Below are positions 1-7,772 of a stretch of DNA of 64,000 nucleotides, one piece after another. A model generated the notes under the pieces. That model searched no databases, was not told the origin of the DNA, and was given only the letters and a program-made list of their open reading frames with translations. A program made the translations under genes and the position numbers. Position 1 is the stretch's first letter; every line of letters begins with the position of its first letter. This stretch comes from Sporichthya brevicatena (lineage in GTDB: Bacteria; Actinomycetota; Actinomycetes; Sporichthyales; Sporichthyaceae): assembly GCF_039525035.1 (NCBI RefSeq), contig NZ_BAAAHE010000040.1, positions 1 to 64,000 of the forward strand. Reading direction: 5' to 3'.

Positions 1-61
1 CACCACCGACGGGTCGTTCCTCGCTCACCCATCAAATGCTACTGCACTCAAGCAGATATGC

Positions 62-75
62 AGAACACATGTTCT
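62..75. promoter_or_regulatory. LexA/SOS-like box
   Basis: The sequence AGAACACATGTTCT carries the GAAC-N4-GTTC core of the Gram-positive/actinobacterial LexA box, with arms AGAACA/TGTTCT around a 2-base centre. The outermost bases are A and T instead of the usual C and G. On the minus strand an ATG follows at 33-31, so the box may belong to a gene that runs off the left edge. No regulated gene is visible inside the window, so this is a motif call only. Apart from this box, bases 1-427 hold no gene that I can support. Confidence 0.4.
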
Positions 76-427
76 AGTGCTGTCAAGACCTCATTCGCCC
101 CTGCCGTCACTACTTTCTGACGCGCCATCAGGGGCCGCGCTTCGCGAAGGCCGCTGCGATACCTAGCCGCGCGTAAGGTGCACCGCGCGGTGCCGAGGCG
201 GGGCCAGGTCCGGCGCTCGCCATGGCACCGCCGGCGCCCGGTCATAGCCAGGGCCCTTCTTAGCCTGCGGCCACTCGCCGGCTCCGTGGCCATGCCCGCC
301 GTCAACCAGGCCCGGATCGTTCGCGATTCCCCGACCGCGCGGCGAGGCGCGGCGCGGCGAGGCGGCGCGTCATGCGCCGGACCGAGTGAGGGCGCTTCCC
401 GGCAGGGGGAGGGGTGACGGTGACAGG

Positions 428-1549
428 ATGGGAGGTATGGGAAGCGACCTCTTCACGGCCCGGCTCAAGCGGGCGCAGGCGGCGACGGCCGAGGCCGGGC
501 TCGACGCGCTGCTGATCACGCCCGGACCGGACCTGCGGTACCTCACCGGCTACGTCGCGAAGCCGCTGGAGCGGCTGACCTGCCTGGTCCTGCCGGCCGA
601 CGCCGATCCCGTCCTGATCGTCCCGTTCCTGGAGCGGGCGGCGGCCGAGGCGGCCGGCGTAGGGGAGCTCGGGCTGGAGATCGCCGACTGGCAGGAGACC
701 GACGACCCGATCGCGCTGGTGCGGCAACTGCTGCCGGCCTCGACGAAGGTCTACGGCCTCGACGACCACATGTGGGCCGAGAAGGTGCTGCGCCTGCGGG
801 CCGGTATCCCCGGGGTCGAGCAGGCCCTGGCCGGCGGCGTGCTGCGTGAGCTGCGCATCCGCAAGACGCCCGAGGAGGTCCAGGCGCTGCGGGACGCCGG
901 CGCTGCGATCGACCGCGTCCACGCCCGGATCGCCGAGTGGCTGCGGCCGGGGCGGACCGAGGCCGAGGTCGGCCGCGACATCGGCGACGCGATCGTCGCC
1001 GAGGGTCACGTCCGCGCGGACTTCATCATCGTCGGGTCCGGCCCGAACGGGGCGAGCCCGCACCACGACGTCTCGGACCGCGTCATCCAGCCCGGCGACC
1101 CCGTCGTCGTCGACATCGGTGGCACGACCGAGGCCGGATACTGCTCCGACGAGACCCGCACCTACGCGGTGGGGGAGCCGGACGCCGAGTTCCGGCGCTA
1201 CTACGAGGTCCTGCTCGAGGCGCAGATGGCCGCGTGCGACGCGGTGCGCCCGGGCGTCGAGTGCCAGGAGATCGACCGGGTCGCCCGTCGGGTCATCACG
1301 GACGCCGGCTACGGCGAGTACTTCATCCACCGCACGGGCCACGGCATCGGCATGGAGGGCCACGAGCACCCCTACATCGTCGAGGGGAACACCGAGGTCC
1401 TGGAGCCGGGCATGGCCTTCTCGATCGAACCTGGGATCTATCTCCCCGGTCGCCACGGCGCCCGCATCGAGGACATCGTGGTCTGCACCGACACCGGCGG
1501 CGAACGGGTCAATCTGACGCCCCGTGAGCTCATCGTTCTTCCGGGCTGA
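428..1549 (+). CDS. M24 family metallopeptidase (Xaa-Pro aminopeptidase type)
   Basis: Predicted cytoplasmic aminopeptidase that removes N-terminal residues preceding proline. The 373-residue protein has a creatinase-like N-terminal half and a C-terminal pita-bread domain with all five metal ligands: Asp in VVDIGG, Asp in CSDETRTY, His in TGHGIGMEGH, Glu in FSIEPG and Glu in ARIEDIV. The length is normal for the family. Two in-frame ATGs, 428 and 437, are possible; 428 is used because the GGAGG at 431-435 lies too close to serve 437. An AsnC-type regulator starts 3 bases after the stop and probably forms an operon with it, which suggests control by an amino acid. Substrate specificity (dipeptidase versus aminopeptidase P) cannot be told. 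Confidence 0.9.
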   Translation: MGGMGSDLFTARLKRAQAATAEAGLDALLITPGPDLRYLTGYVAKPLERLTCLVLPADADPVLIVPFLERAAAEAAGVGELGLEIADWQETDDPIALVRQLLPASTKVYGLDDHMWAEKVLRLRAGIPGVEQALAGGVLRELRIRKTPEEVQALRDAGAAIDRVHARIAEWLRPGRTEAEVGRDIGDAIVAEGHVRADFIIVGSGPNGASPHHDVSDRVIQPGDPVVVDIGGTTEAGYCSDETRTYAVGEPDAEFRRYYEVLLEAQMAACDAVRPGVECQEIDRVARRVITDAGYGEYFIHRTGHGIGMEGHEHPYIVEGNTEVLEPGMAFSIEPGIYLPGRHGARIEDIVVCTDTGGERVNLTPRELIVLPG

Positions 1550-1552
1550 CCC

Positions 1553-2011
1553 GTGGAAGCCCTGGATCGTCAGCTCATCGAGCTGCTGTGCGCCGACGGT
1601 CGGATGAGCTACACCGACCTCGGCAAACACACCGGGTTGTCGACCTCGGCGGTGCACCAGCGCGTGCGCCGGCTCGAGCAGCGCGGCATCATCCGCGGCT
1701 ACACGGCGGTGGTCGACCACGAGGCGCTCGGTCTCCCGCTGACCGCGTTCATCTCGATCAAGCCGATCGACCCGAGCCGCTCGGACGACTCGCCCGAGGC
1801 ACTGGCCGACATCAAGGAGATCGAGGCCTGCCACAGCGTGGCGGGCGACGAGAACTACATCCTCAAGGTCCGGGTGGGGAAGCCGTCGGACCTGGAGGCG
1901 TTGCTCGCCGAGATCCGCAGCAAGGCCAACGTCGCCACGCGGACGACGATCGTGCTCTCGACCCCGTACGAGGGACGACCACCGGCCACCGGGTCCGGGC
2001 CGGGTGCGTGA
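1553..2011 (+). CDS. Lrp/AsnC family transcriptional regulator
   Basis: Small feast/famine regulator of 152 residues. Residues 1-60 form the AsnC helix-turn-helix (LDRQLIELL, then the recognition region LSTSAVHQRVRRLEQRGII), and the rest is the RAM ligand-binding domain, including the conserved GDENYILKVRV stretch. Such proteins bind DNA as dimers or octamers and sense amino acids. The GTG start lies 3 bases after the peptidase stop, and the stop overlaps the GTG of the next gene, so the three genes are probably co-transcribed. Its ligand is unknown. Lysine is worth considering because a lysine catabolic cluster lies 6 kb downstream, but this is inference. Confidence 0.9.
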   Translation: MEALDRQLIELLCADGRMSYTDLGKHTGLSTSAVHQRVRRLEQRGIIRGYTAVVDHEALGLPLTAFISIKPIDPSRSDDSPEALADIKEIEACHSVAGDENYILKVRVGKPSDLEALLAEIRSKANVATRTTIVLSTPYEGRPPATGSGPGA

Positions 2012-3480
2012 GAGACCCGCTCGACGGGGACTGGGACGCCGAGGCCTACTGGTCGACCGAGCAGGTCGGTGAGGCTGTCCCCGGGGTGCTCACGCCCCTG
2101 ACCTGGTCGCTCTGGCGGCGCGGCGGGGAGGCCGGGCTGCGGGCTGCGCTGGTCGCGACCGGAGCCCTGGAGCGACGACGGGCCGGGGTGCCGCGGCGCG
2201 AACGCGACCGGGTGCTCGGGGTCTTCCACGGCCGCCTCGCCGTCAACGCGGACCGCACCGCGCGGCGCAGCGGCATTGCGCTCGCCCAGCCCCGCGCGGC
2301 CGCGTCCTCGCCTCGCGACGTGCGGGCGCTGGCGGAGGGCACCGCCTCCTGGTGGGCCGGCCACGTGGCTCGGGCACCGGGTCTGGACCGTGACGCGGCC
2401 CGCGCACTCTGGGGCCTCGCGGCCGACCGGTTCGCCCACGCCATGACGACCCACCTGGTGTGCGTGTTCGCCGCCGTGCGGCCGGTGCAGGACGGCCTCG
2501 CCCGGCTCTGCGACGCGGCGGACCGGCCCGAACTCGCACCCCGCCTCACCGCCGGCCTCGGGGGCCACCTCGAGCTCGACGTCGTCTCCGGGCTGTGGGA
2601 CCTCGCGCACGGCCGGGCCTCGGAGACCGAGTTCCTCGCCGCGCACGGATTCGCCGGGCCGGGGGAACTGGCCGCCCGGGTCTGGCGGGAGGAGCCGACC
2701 GCCGCGACGGAGTTGGCTGCGGCGTACGGTGCCGCCTCCGCGGGACCCGCGGACCTGCTGCGGCTGCGCGCGATGGAACGCGAGATCGCCGAACGGCAGC
2801 TGCGCGAGGCCCTGCCGACCTGGCAGCAGGCGCCGGCGCGCGCCCTGCTGCTGACCGCGGAGCGCGTTCTCCCGCTGCGGGGGCTCGGGAAGGCCGGGTA
2901 CCTGCGGGTGCTCGACGTCGCCCGGGCGGCGGCGCGGCGCAACGGCGAGCTGCTCGCCGCCGCCGGGTTCCTCGACGACCCTGAGGACGTCTTCCTGCTG
3001 ACCGCGGAGGAGATGTGCGCGGACGTCCCGCGCCAGGGTCTGGTCGCGGACCGCCGGGCCCGGCGCGCGGAACACCTCGCGGTGGCCCTGCCGCCGCGGT
3101 GGCGGGGGCGCCCCGTGCCCGTCCCGGTCACCAGCAGTCCGGTCTCGACCGGCACGGTGCTGCGGGGCCTCGGCGTCAGTTCCGGTCTGGCCGAGGGCCG
3201 GGCGCGGGTCGTGACGGACGCCCGCGACGCCGCGGTCGGCCCCGGTGAGATCCTCGTGGCACCGGACCCCGACCCGAGCTGGGCGCCGGTGCTGTTCCCC
3301 GCGGCGGGACTGGTCGTGGACAACGGCGGGACGCACAGCCACGCTGCCGTCCTCGCCCGGGAGCTGAGCCTCCCGTGCGTGATGGGCACCGGCGACGGGA
3401 CCCGCCGCCTCCGCACCGGGGACCTGCTGCGGGTGGACGGACACAGCGGACGGGTCGAGGTCGTAGGAGTGGCGCCGTGA
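2008..3480 (+). CDS. PEP-utilizing enzyme, mobile-domain protein without ATP-grasp
   Basis: The 490-residue protein ends in the swivelling phosphohistidine domain of PEP synthase, PPDK and rifampin phosphotransferase. The motif GGTHSHAAVLARE places the phospho-acceptor His at about residue 445, and the hydrophobic core before and after it is intact. The N-terminal 380 residues are helical and rich in Leu and Ala. They open with WSTEQVGEAVPGVLTPLTWSLW, resembling the middle segment of PEP synthase-like proteins. No ATP-grasp nucleotide-binding domain is present, so it cannot be a complete kinase by itself. It starts at GTG 2008, overlapping the stop of the AsnC gene by GTGA. A partner providing ATP-grasp, or a non-catalytic role, is possible; substrate unknown. 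Confidence 0.8.
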   Translation: MRDPLDGDWDAEAYWSTEQVGEAVPGVLTPLTWSLWRRGGEAGLRAALVATGALERRRAGVPRRERDRVLGVFHGRLAVNADRTARRSGIALAQPRAAASSPRDVRALAEGTASWWAGHVARAPGLDRDAARALWGLAADRFAHAMTTHLVCVFAAVRPVQDGLARLCDAADRPELAPRLTAGLGGHLELDVVSGLWDLAHGRASETEFLAAHGFAGPGELAARVWREEPTAATELAAAYGAASAGPADLLRLRAMEREIAERQLREALPTWQQAPARALLLTAERVLPLRGLGKAGYLRVLDVARAAARRNGELLAAAGFLDDPEDVFLLTAEEMCADVPRQGLVADRRARRAEHLAVALPPRWRGRPVPVPVTSSPVSTGTVLRGLGVSSGLAEGRARVVTDARDAAVGPGEILVAPDPDPSWAPVLFPAAGLVVDNGGTHSHAAVLARELSLPCVMGTGDGTRRLRTGDLLRVDGHSGRVEVVGVAP

Positions 3481-3521
3481 CGCGGCGTCGGGGTTGACGC
3501 GCGAACGAGGAGAGTCCGTTG

Positions 3522-4007
3522 GTGGAGGCGAAGAAGGGCCTGGCCGGCAAGTTCACGACCGCGATGCCGCAGCCGCGGCCGGACGGGCCGTTGTTCTTCC
3601 TGGCCAAGCTCATGACCAAGATGCACGTCGCGCTGTACCGCCTGTCGAAGGGGCGACTCGGCGGCCGGATGGACGCGGCGCGCCTGCTGGTCCTCCACCA
3701 CCGCGGGGCGAAGACCGGGCAGCCGCGCGCGACGCCGGTGATCTACCTGGAGGACGGGCCGAACCTCGTCGTCGTCGCGTCGATGGGCGGCCAGGACGTG
3801 AACCCGGCCTGGTACCACAACCTGCGCGCGCACCCGGAGATCGAGGTCGACATCCGGGGGCAGCGTCGTCCAGTTCGGGCCCGCCTGGCCACCGCGGAGG
3901 AGACGACCGCCCTGTGGCCGCAGCTGTCGCGGATGTGGCCGGCGTTCGAGGACTACAAGAAGCGCACGGACCGCGAGTTCCCGGTCTTCCTGCTCGAACC
4001 CCGCTGA
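3522..4007 (+). CDS. nitroreductase-family deazaflavin (F420)-dependent oxidoreductase
   Basis: A 161-residue protein of the Ddn/split-barrel family, which binds F420 or a related deazaflavin and reduces nitro compounds, quinones or other small molecules. Diagnostic stretches are the basic LVLHHRGAKTGQPRATPV segment, the VVVASMGG strand and WYHNLRAHPEIEV, all in the usual order and at the usual spacing. Start: AGGAGA at 3508-3513 precedes TTG 3519 and GTG 3522; GTG is preferred because the spacing is better. It follows the mobile-domain gene by about 40 bases and may be in the same transcript. Physiological substrate unknown. Confidence 0.85.
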   Translation: MEAKKGLAGKFTTAMPQPRPDGPLFFLAKLMTKMHVALYRLSKGRLGGRMDAARLLVLHHRGAKTGQPRATPVIYLEDGPNLVVVASMGGQDVNPAWYHNLRAHPEIEVDIRGQRRPVRARLATAEETTALWPQLSRMWPAFEDYKKRTDREFPVFLLEPR

Positions 4008-4092
4008 CGTCTGCAAATGGTCAAATGGGGACAGACACCGCGGAGAGGACCTCGCCGCGGGGGACAGTGAAGGTTGCACCAGGGAGGGACAC

Positions 4093-6459
4093 ATGCGGGG
4101 ACTGCGAGGGGCCGCCGGTGCGGTCGGGCTGGTCCTGCTGATCGGTGCCGCCGGCACGACCGCCCCGGGGACGGCGCTGGCCGGCGCCCCGGCGCTGCCA
4201 CCGGTCGCCGACGTGCTCCCCGATGTGGTGCCCGATGTGGTGCCCGATGTCGTGCCCGAGGAACTCCCCGACGTCACCCGCTACCCGTTGGCCGCGGACG
4301 TGGCCGACACGGTCGCGGCCTGGGGGCGGACCGCCACCGGCGCCGCGCAGTTGCGGACGTCCGCGACCGCCCCCGGGGCGCTGGAGGTCGGGACGAAGCG
4401 CCTGTGGCCGGCGCTCGACCAGGTGAAGCAGACCGTGTACGTGAAGGAGTACACGCTGCGCGGGGTCGGCAAGAACATCGAGGTCTGGGTCGCGAGCGGC
4501 GTCGGGCCCGACAACGTCGTCGGCACGGACTTCCCGCCGGGGGACTGCCGGGCGAAGGTGCCGGGCAGCACGCAGGTGACCGATGCGCAGGTGCGCGACC
4601 TGATTCACCAGTACGAGGACGTCATGCTCCCGCGGGAGTCGAAGGCGTTCAGCGTCGCGCCGCGGCGCAACGGGGCCGGTGCGTCGCAGGTCGGTCCGAC
4701 CGCGGGGCTCGACTTCTCCGGCGACGGGCACAAGGTCGTCACCCTCGTCGACAACGTGCGGGACCCCAACTTCTACGACTTCCCGACGAACCAGACGTAC
4801 GTCGCGGGCTTCTTCTCCCGACAGTTCAACGAACTGACGGACCGCAACATCATGACGATCGACGCCTACGACTGGGCGCACCGGACGGGCCGCAACCCCA
4901 AGCACGAACCGGCCGACGACGTCTGCGTCAGCCGCCCGTCGCGGCCGCTGCTGTACGAGGGGATCTTCGCGCACGAGTACCAGCACCTGCTGCAGTACTA
5001 CGTGGACCCGGCCGAGGTGAACTTCATCAACGAGGGCCTGTCCGACTACGCCCTCACCGTCACGGGCTACGGCCAGCCGCACCGGTCGGTGTTCCAGCAC
5101 CGGTACGAGAGCCACATCATCTGCTACCAGGGCTTCGGCACGGTCACGACGAAGTACCAGCCCAACGCGCGGCCGTGCGGCGGTCCGCAGAACTCCCTGA
5201 CGATCTGGGGTGACGAGGGCACCGGCGCCGAGATCCTCGCCGACTACGGGATCGCGTGGTCGTTCCTGCTGTTCCTGCGCGACCGCTACGGCGCGAAGAT
5301 CCTCGAGGAGATCCACCGCGACGGTGAGCGCCAGGGCCTCGACAGCGTCGCCCACGCTCTCAAGAAGTACGCCGAAAGCACGAAGCTCGCCGACGTCCTG
5401 CACGACTTCCAGGTGATGACGCTCGTCGACCGCGCCGTCGGCGGCAAGGACGGACGGGTCGAGGGCATCGCGAAGAGCCGCGTGACATCGTCGAGCCTGC
5501 AGTCCTACATCAACCTGCTGAACCCGGCGGGCTACGCGGCGCCGGGGGTCGCGCCCAACGGCGCTGACTTCGTGCCGCTGCGGGGGACCGGGGCGGGGCT
5601 GCTCAGCGGCGCGGACCTGAACTCGCTCGCGTTCACCGGCCGGAAGGTGCTCGACCCGGAGCCGATGCTGTGGTCGGTCGTGCCGCGCGTCCCGCTGTTG
5701 CCGACGATCTCGTTCCCGCAGCAGCAGGGCCTCCCGGCGCTGCCGGACATTGCGCCGCCGGAGCTCCCGCCGAGCGACCTGGACAACCCGGCGCTGTTCT
5801 CCGGCAACACGGGCCGCACCGACGCCACCGCGGTGTTCCGGGCCAAGGTGCCCGTCGACGCCCCGACGCTGAGCTACCTCACCAGCTACAACCTGGAGAA
5901 CGGTTTCGACTACGGGTACACCGTCATCTCCACCGACGGCGGTGCGACGTACCGCTCGCTCTCGAACTCCGCCACGGTCCAGACGAGCGCACCCGCGCCG
6001 CCCGGCAACGCCCTCACCGGTGCCTCGGGCGTGCCGCAGACCCTGACCTTCGACCTCTCCGAGTACGCCGGCCAGGACGTCATCCTCGGGTTCCGCTACC
6101 TCTCGGACCCGCTGGTGAACGCCGGCGGCTGGTACATCGACGACGTCAAGGTCGGCAACACCCTGATCAGCGACGGGACCTCGACCGCGCCGTTCCAGAC
6201 GTTCACCCAGATCCGTCCCCGGCCGGTGAACCCGTTCACGGTCACCCTCGTCGGTCTCGACGAGGCCGGTCACCGCGCCCGCGTCCTCCGCCTGAACCCG
6301 ACCTACCGGGCCGAGCTGACCCGTCGTCAGCTCCGAGGGTTCCGCAGCTACCCCGTCCTCGTCGCGATCATCTCCTGCGACGACTTCACCGAGACCCAGA
6401 CCGCCCACGCCCCCTACGACCTCAAGGCCAACGGCATCACCCAGCTCGGCGGCCGCTGA
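4093..6459 (+). CDS. secreted zinc metalloprotease with immune inhibitor A-like C-terminus
   Basis: A 788-residue exported protein preceded by a good AGGGAGGG ribosome site. Residues 1-30 form a signal peptide ending near ALAGA. A Val-Pro-Asp repeat follows, encoded by three 12-base units at 4222-4257. The catalytic motif HEYQH falls at about residues 294-298, and a second Glu in FINEGLSDYA lies about 19 residues later, so the zinc site resembles gluzincins rather than classic M6 peptidases. The C-terminal third (about residues 600-700) has DYGYTVISTDGG and GWYIDDVKVG, typical of the jelly-roll domain following immune inhibitor A peptidases. It probably degrades extracellular protein. It stands alone in its transcription unit. 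Exact MEROPS family uncertain. Confidence 0.8.
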   Translation: MRGLRGAAGAVGLVLLIGAAGTTAPGTALAGAPALPPVADVLPDVVPDVVPDVVPEELPDVTRYPLAADVADTVAAWGRTATGAAQLRTSATAPGALEVGTKRLWPALDQVKQTVYVKEYTLRGVGKNIEVWVASGVGPDNVVGTDFPPGDCRAKVPGSTQVTDAQVRDLIHQYEDVMLPRESKAFSVAPRRNGAGASQVGPTAGLDFSGDGHKVVTLVDNVRDPNFYDFPTNQTYVAGFFSRQFNELTDRNIMTIDAYDWAHRTGRNPKHEPADDVCVSRPSRPLLYEGIFAHEYQHLLQYYVDPAEVNFINEGLSDYALTVTGYGQPHRSVFQHRYESHIICYQGFGTVTTKYQPNARPCGGPQNSLTIWGDEGTGAEILADYGIAWSFLLFLRDRYGAKILEEIHRDGERQGLDSVAHALKKYAESTKLADVLHDFQVMTLVDRAVGGKDGRVEGIAKSRVTSSSLQSYINLLNPAGYAAPGVAPNGADFVPLRGTGAGLLSGADLNSLAFTGRKVLDPEPMLWSVVPRVPLLPTISFPQQQGLPALPDIAPPELPPSDLDNPALFSGNTGRTDATAVFRAKVPVDAPTLSYLTSYNLENGFDYGYTVISTDGGATYRSLSNSATVQTSAPAPPGNALTGASGVPQTLTFDLSEYAGQDVILGFRYLSDPLVNAGGWYIDDVKVGNTLISDGTSTAPFQTFTQIRPRPVNPFTVTLVGLDEAGHRARVLRLNPTYRAELTRRQLRGFRSYPVLVAIISCDDFTETQTAHAPYDLKANGITQLGGR
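4222..4257 (+). repeat. 12-base tandem repeat, 3 copies, in frame
   Basis: Three head-to-tail copies of GATGTGGTGCCC (the last with one C for G) lie in the metalloprotease gene and encode Val-Pro-Asp-Val repeats just after the signal peptide. The unit is a multiple of 3, so copy-number change would not break the frame. Confidence 0.85.
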
Positions 6460-6484
6460 GAGGGCCCGCGCCGCTCTCTTGGTT

Positions 6485-6575
6485 GCTCATTATTGAGCGG
6501 AGCGCTGCCTGTAATACCCGGACGACCCGATCTGAGCCCGTTCGCCGCCCGAATCTGGCACTGCGCGCATCAGAG
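6485..6575. repeat. left flank repeat: hairpin plus conserved 81-base unit
   Basis: A small hairpin (GCTCA-TTAT-TGAGC, 6485-6498) is followed by GAGCGGA at 6495, TAATACCCGGACGACC at 6512-6527 and GCGCATCAGAG at 6565-6575. The same words recur in the same order at 7646-7727 on the other side of the AbiEi-like gene. TAATAC and GCGCATCAGAG start exactly 53 bases apart in both copies. The 37 bases between the conserved words are much less conserved (about one third identical). Confidence 0.6.
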
Positions 6576-6692
6576 AGGTCGCCGGCCTGACGCCCAATCC
6601 TGACGCGTTGCCGCTCGGGCCCCGGCGAGCGAGTTCGGGCCCCTGTGGATAACTTCCGAGGCCTCGGCGAAATCGTGGCAATCTACGCGCCC

Positions 6693-7643
6693 ATGCGGGG
6701 GATTTCTGAGGGAACCGGACCGTTCACGCTGGCCCATGCGCTCGCCGCGGGTCACACCCGGGCCGACGTTCGGGCGCTCACCCGGTCGGGGCAGTGGATC
6801 CGGCTGCGCCGGAACGTCTACGTCACCGCGACGGACCGCGCCGTGGCGGCGACGTCGCCGGAGACGCTGCACGCGCAGGACACACGGGCCGTCCAACTTG
6901 CTCTGAGCCGGCGTCAGGTCGTTGGAGCCGACACGTCGGCGGTGCGAATCTTCGGCCTCGACCTGCGCCGTCAACCGGGCGACGAGGTCGTGCTGTTGAC
7001 GGACGACGAGGGCGTCGCCAGCACCCATCGGGACGGCTATTTCCTACGCGTCGCATCCCTGCCGTCCGAGCAGGTGACGACGTGCCATGGAACCCCGGTC
7101 ACGTCTCCGGCACGGACTTTGCTCGATGTGGCAGCGAACCACGGGTTCGAGGACGGCGTGGTCGCAGCCGAATCTGCGTACCGCAAGAAGCTGATCACGC
7201 CGGAGGAGTTCGGAGCGGTGGTCGCGGCCGGCGCCGGTCGACCTGGTATCCACGTGGCGCGAGACGTCCATGAGTTCGCGTGCCCGCTGACCGAGTCGGT
7301 GCTGGAGAGCGTCTCGCGAATCTCTTTCCGTGAAGCCGGTATCCGCATGCCGCTGAGCCAGGTGTACCTGATCAAGGACTACCCGCGTATTCGGGTCGAC
7401 TTCTACTGGCCGTCGCTGCGACTGGTCGGGGAGGCCGACGGTATGGCCAAGTACGGCATGCGTGGTCGTGAACCGATGGAGGAACTCCGTCTGCAGTGGG
7501 AGCGCGAACAGCGTCTCCGCGACGCCGGCTACGACATCGTCCGATGGGACTGGCGCATCGCCTGCAGCCCGCGGCTGCTGGCGGCGCGGGTCCTTCCGGC
7601 GATGGCGCGGGCCGAGGCACGCCTTCAGGGCCGCACCGGCTGA
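6693..7643 (+). CDS. AbiEi-like/DUF559-type protein, possible abortive-infection or toxin-antitoxin component
   Basis: The 316-residue protein begins with a winged-helix-like region (TRADVRALTRSGQWIRLRRNVYV, residues 21-45) typical of the AbiEi antitoxin N-terminal domain. It ends in an endonuclease-like module with VDFYWPSLRLVGEADG and a final GYDIVRWDW strand, matching the Vsr/DUF559 PD-(D/E)xK layout with likely acidic residues Asp in VDF and Glu/Asp in GEADG. Such proteins are common orphan genes in actinobacteria and their biological role is not established. No AbiEii nucleotidyltransferase toxin is adjacent. ATG 6693 lacks a clear ribosome site; GTG 6645 is an alternative. It is enclosed by two related flank repeats, suggesting it moved or duplicated as a unit. 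Confidence 0.75.
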   Translation: MRGISEGTGPFTLAHALAAGHTRADVRALTRSGQWIRLRRNVYVTATDRAVAATSPETLHAQDTRAVQLALSRRQVVGADTSAVRIFGLDLRRQPGDEVVLLTDDEGVASTHRDGYFLRVASLPSEQVTTCHGTPVTSPARTLLDVAANHGFEDGVVAAESAYRKKLITPEEFGAVVAAGAGRPGIHVARDVHEFACPLTESVLESVSRISFREAGIRMPLSQVYLIKDYPRIRVDFYWPSLRLVGEADGMAKYGMRGREPMEELRLQWEREQRLRDAGYDIVRWDWRIACSPRLLAARVLPAMARAEARLQGRTG

Positions 7644-7645
7644 TC

Positions 7646-7753
7646 GAGCGGACGGCGCATCTCTAATACGCGGACGACCAATTTCCGGCCCGCCAACGGA
7701 CGATCTGTGGTCGCCGGCGCATCAGAGGCAACACTCCGCTCAGTAATGAGCGG
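7646..7753. repeat. right flank repeat: conserved unit plus hairpin
   Basis: Second copy of the repeat described at 6485. GAGCGGA is at 7646-7652, TAATACGCGGACGACC at 7664-7679 and GCGCATCAGAG at 7717-7727. A hairpin follows (CCGCTCA-GTAA-TGAGCGG, 7736-7753, 7-base stem). Within this copy 7661-7679 and 7709-7727 also form an imperfect 19-base inverted repeat, 15 of 19 matching with mostly C/T differences. The hairpin may also terminate the AbiEi-like gene and the convergent kamA gene. Confidence 0.6.
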
Positions 7754-7772
7754 GGAGGGGCGGGGCGGCGGG

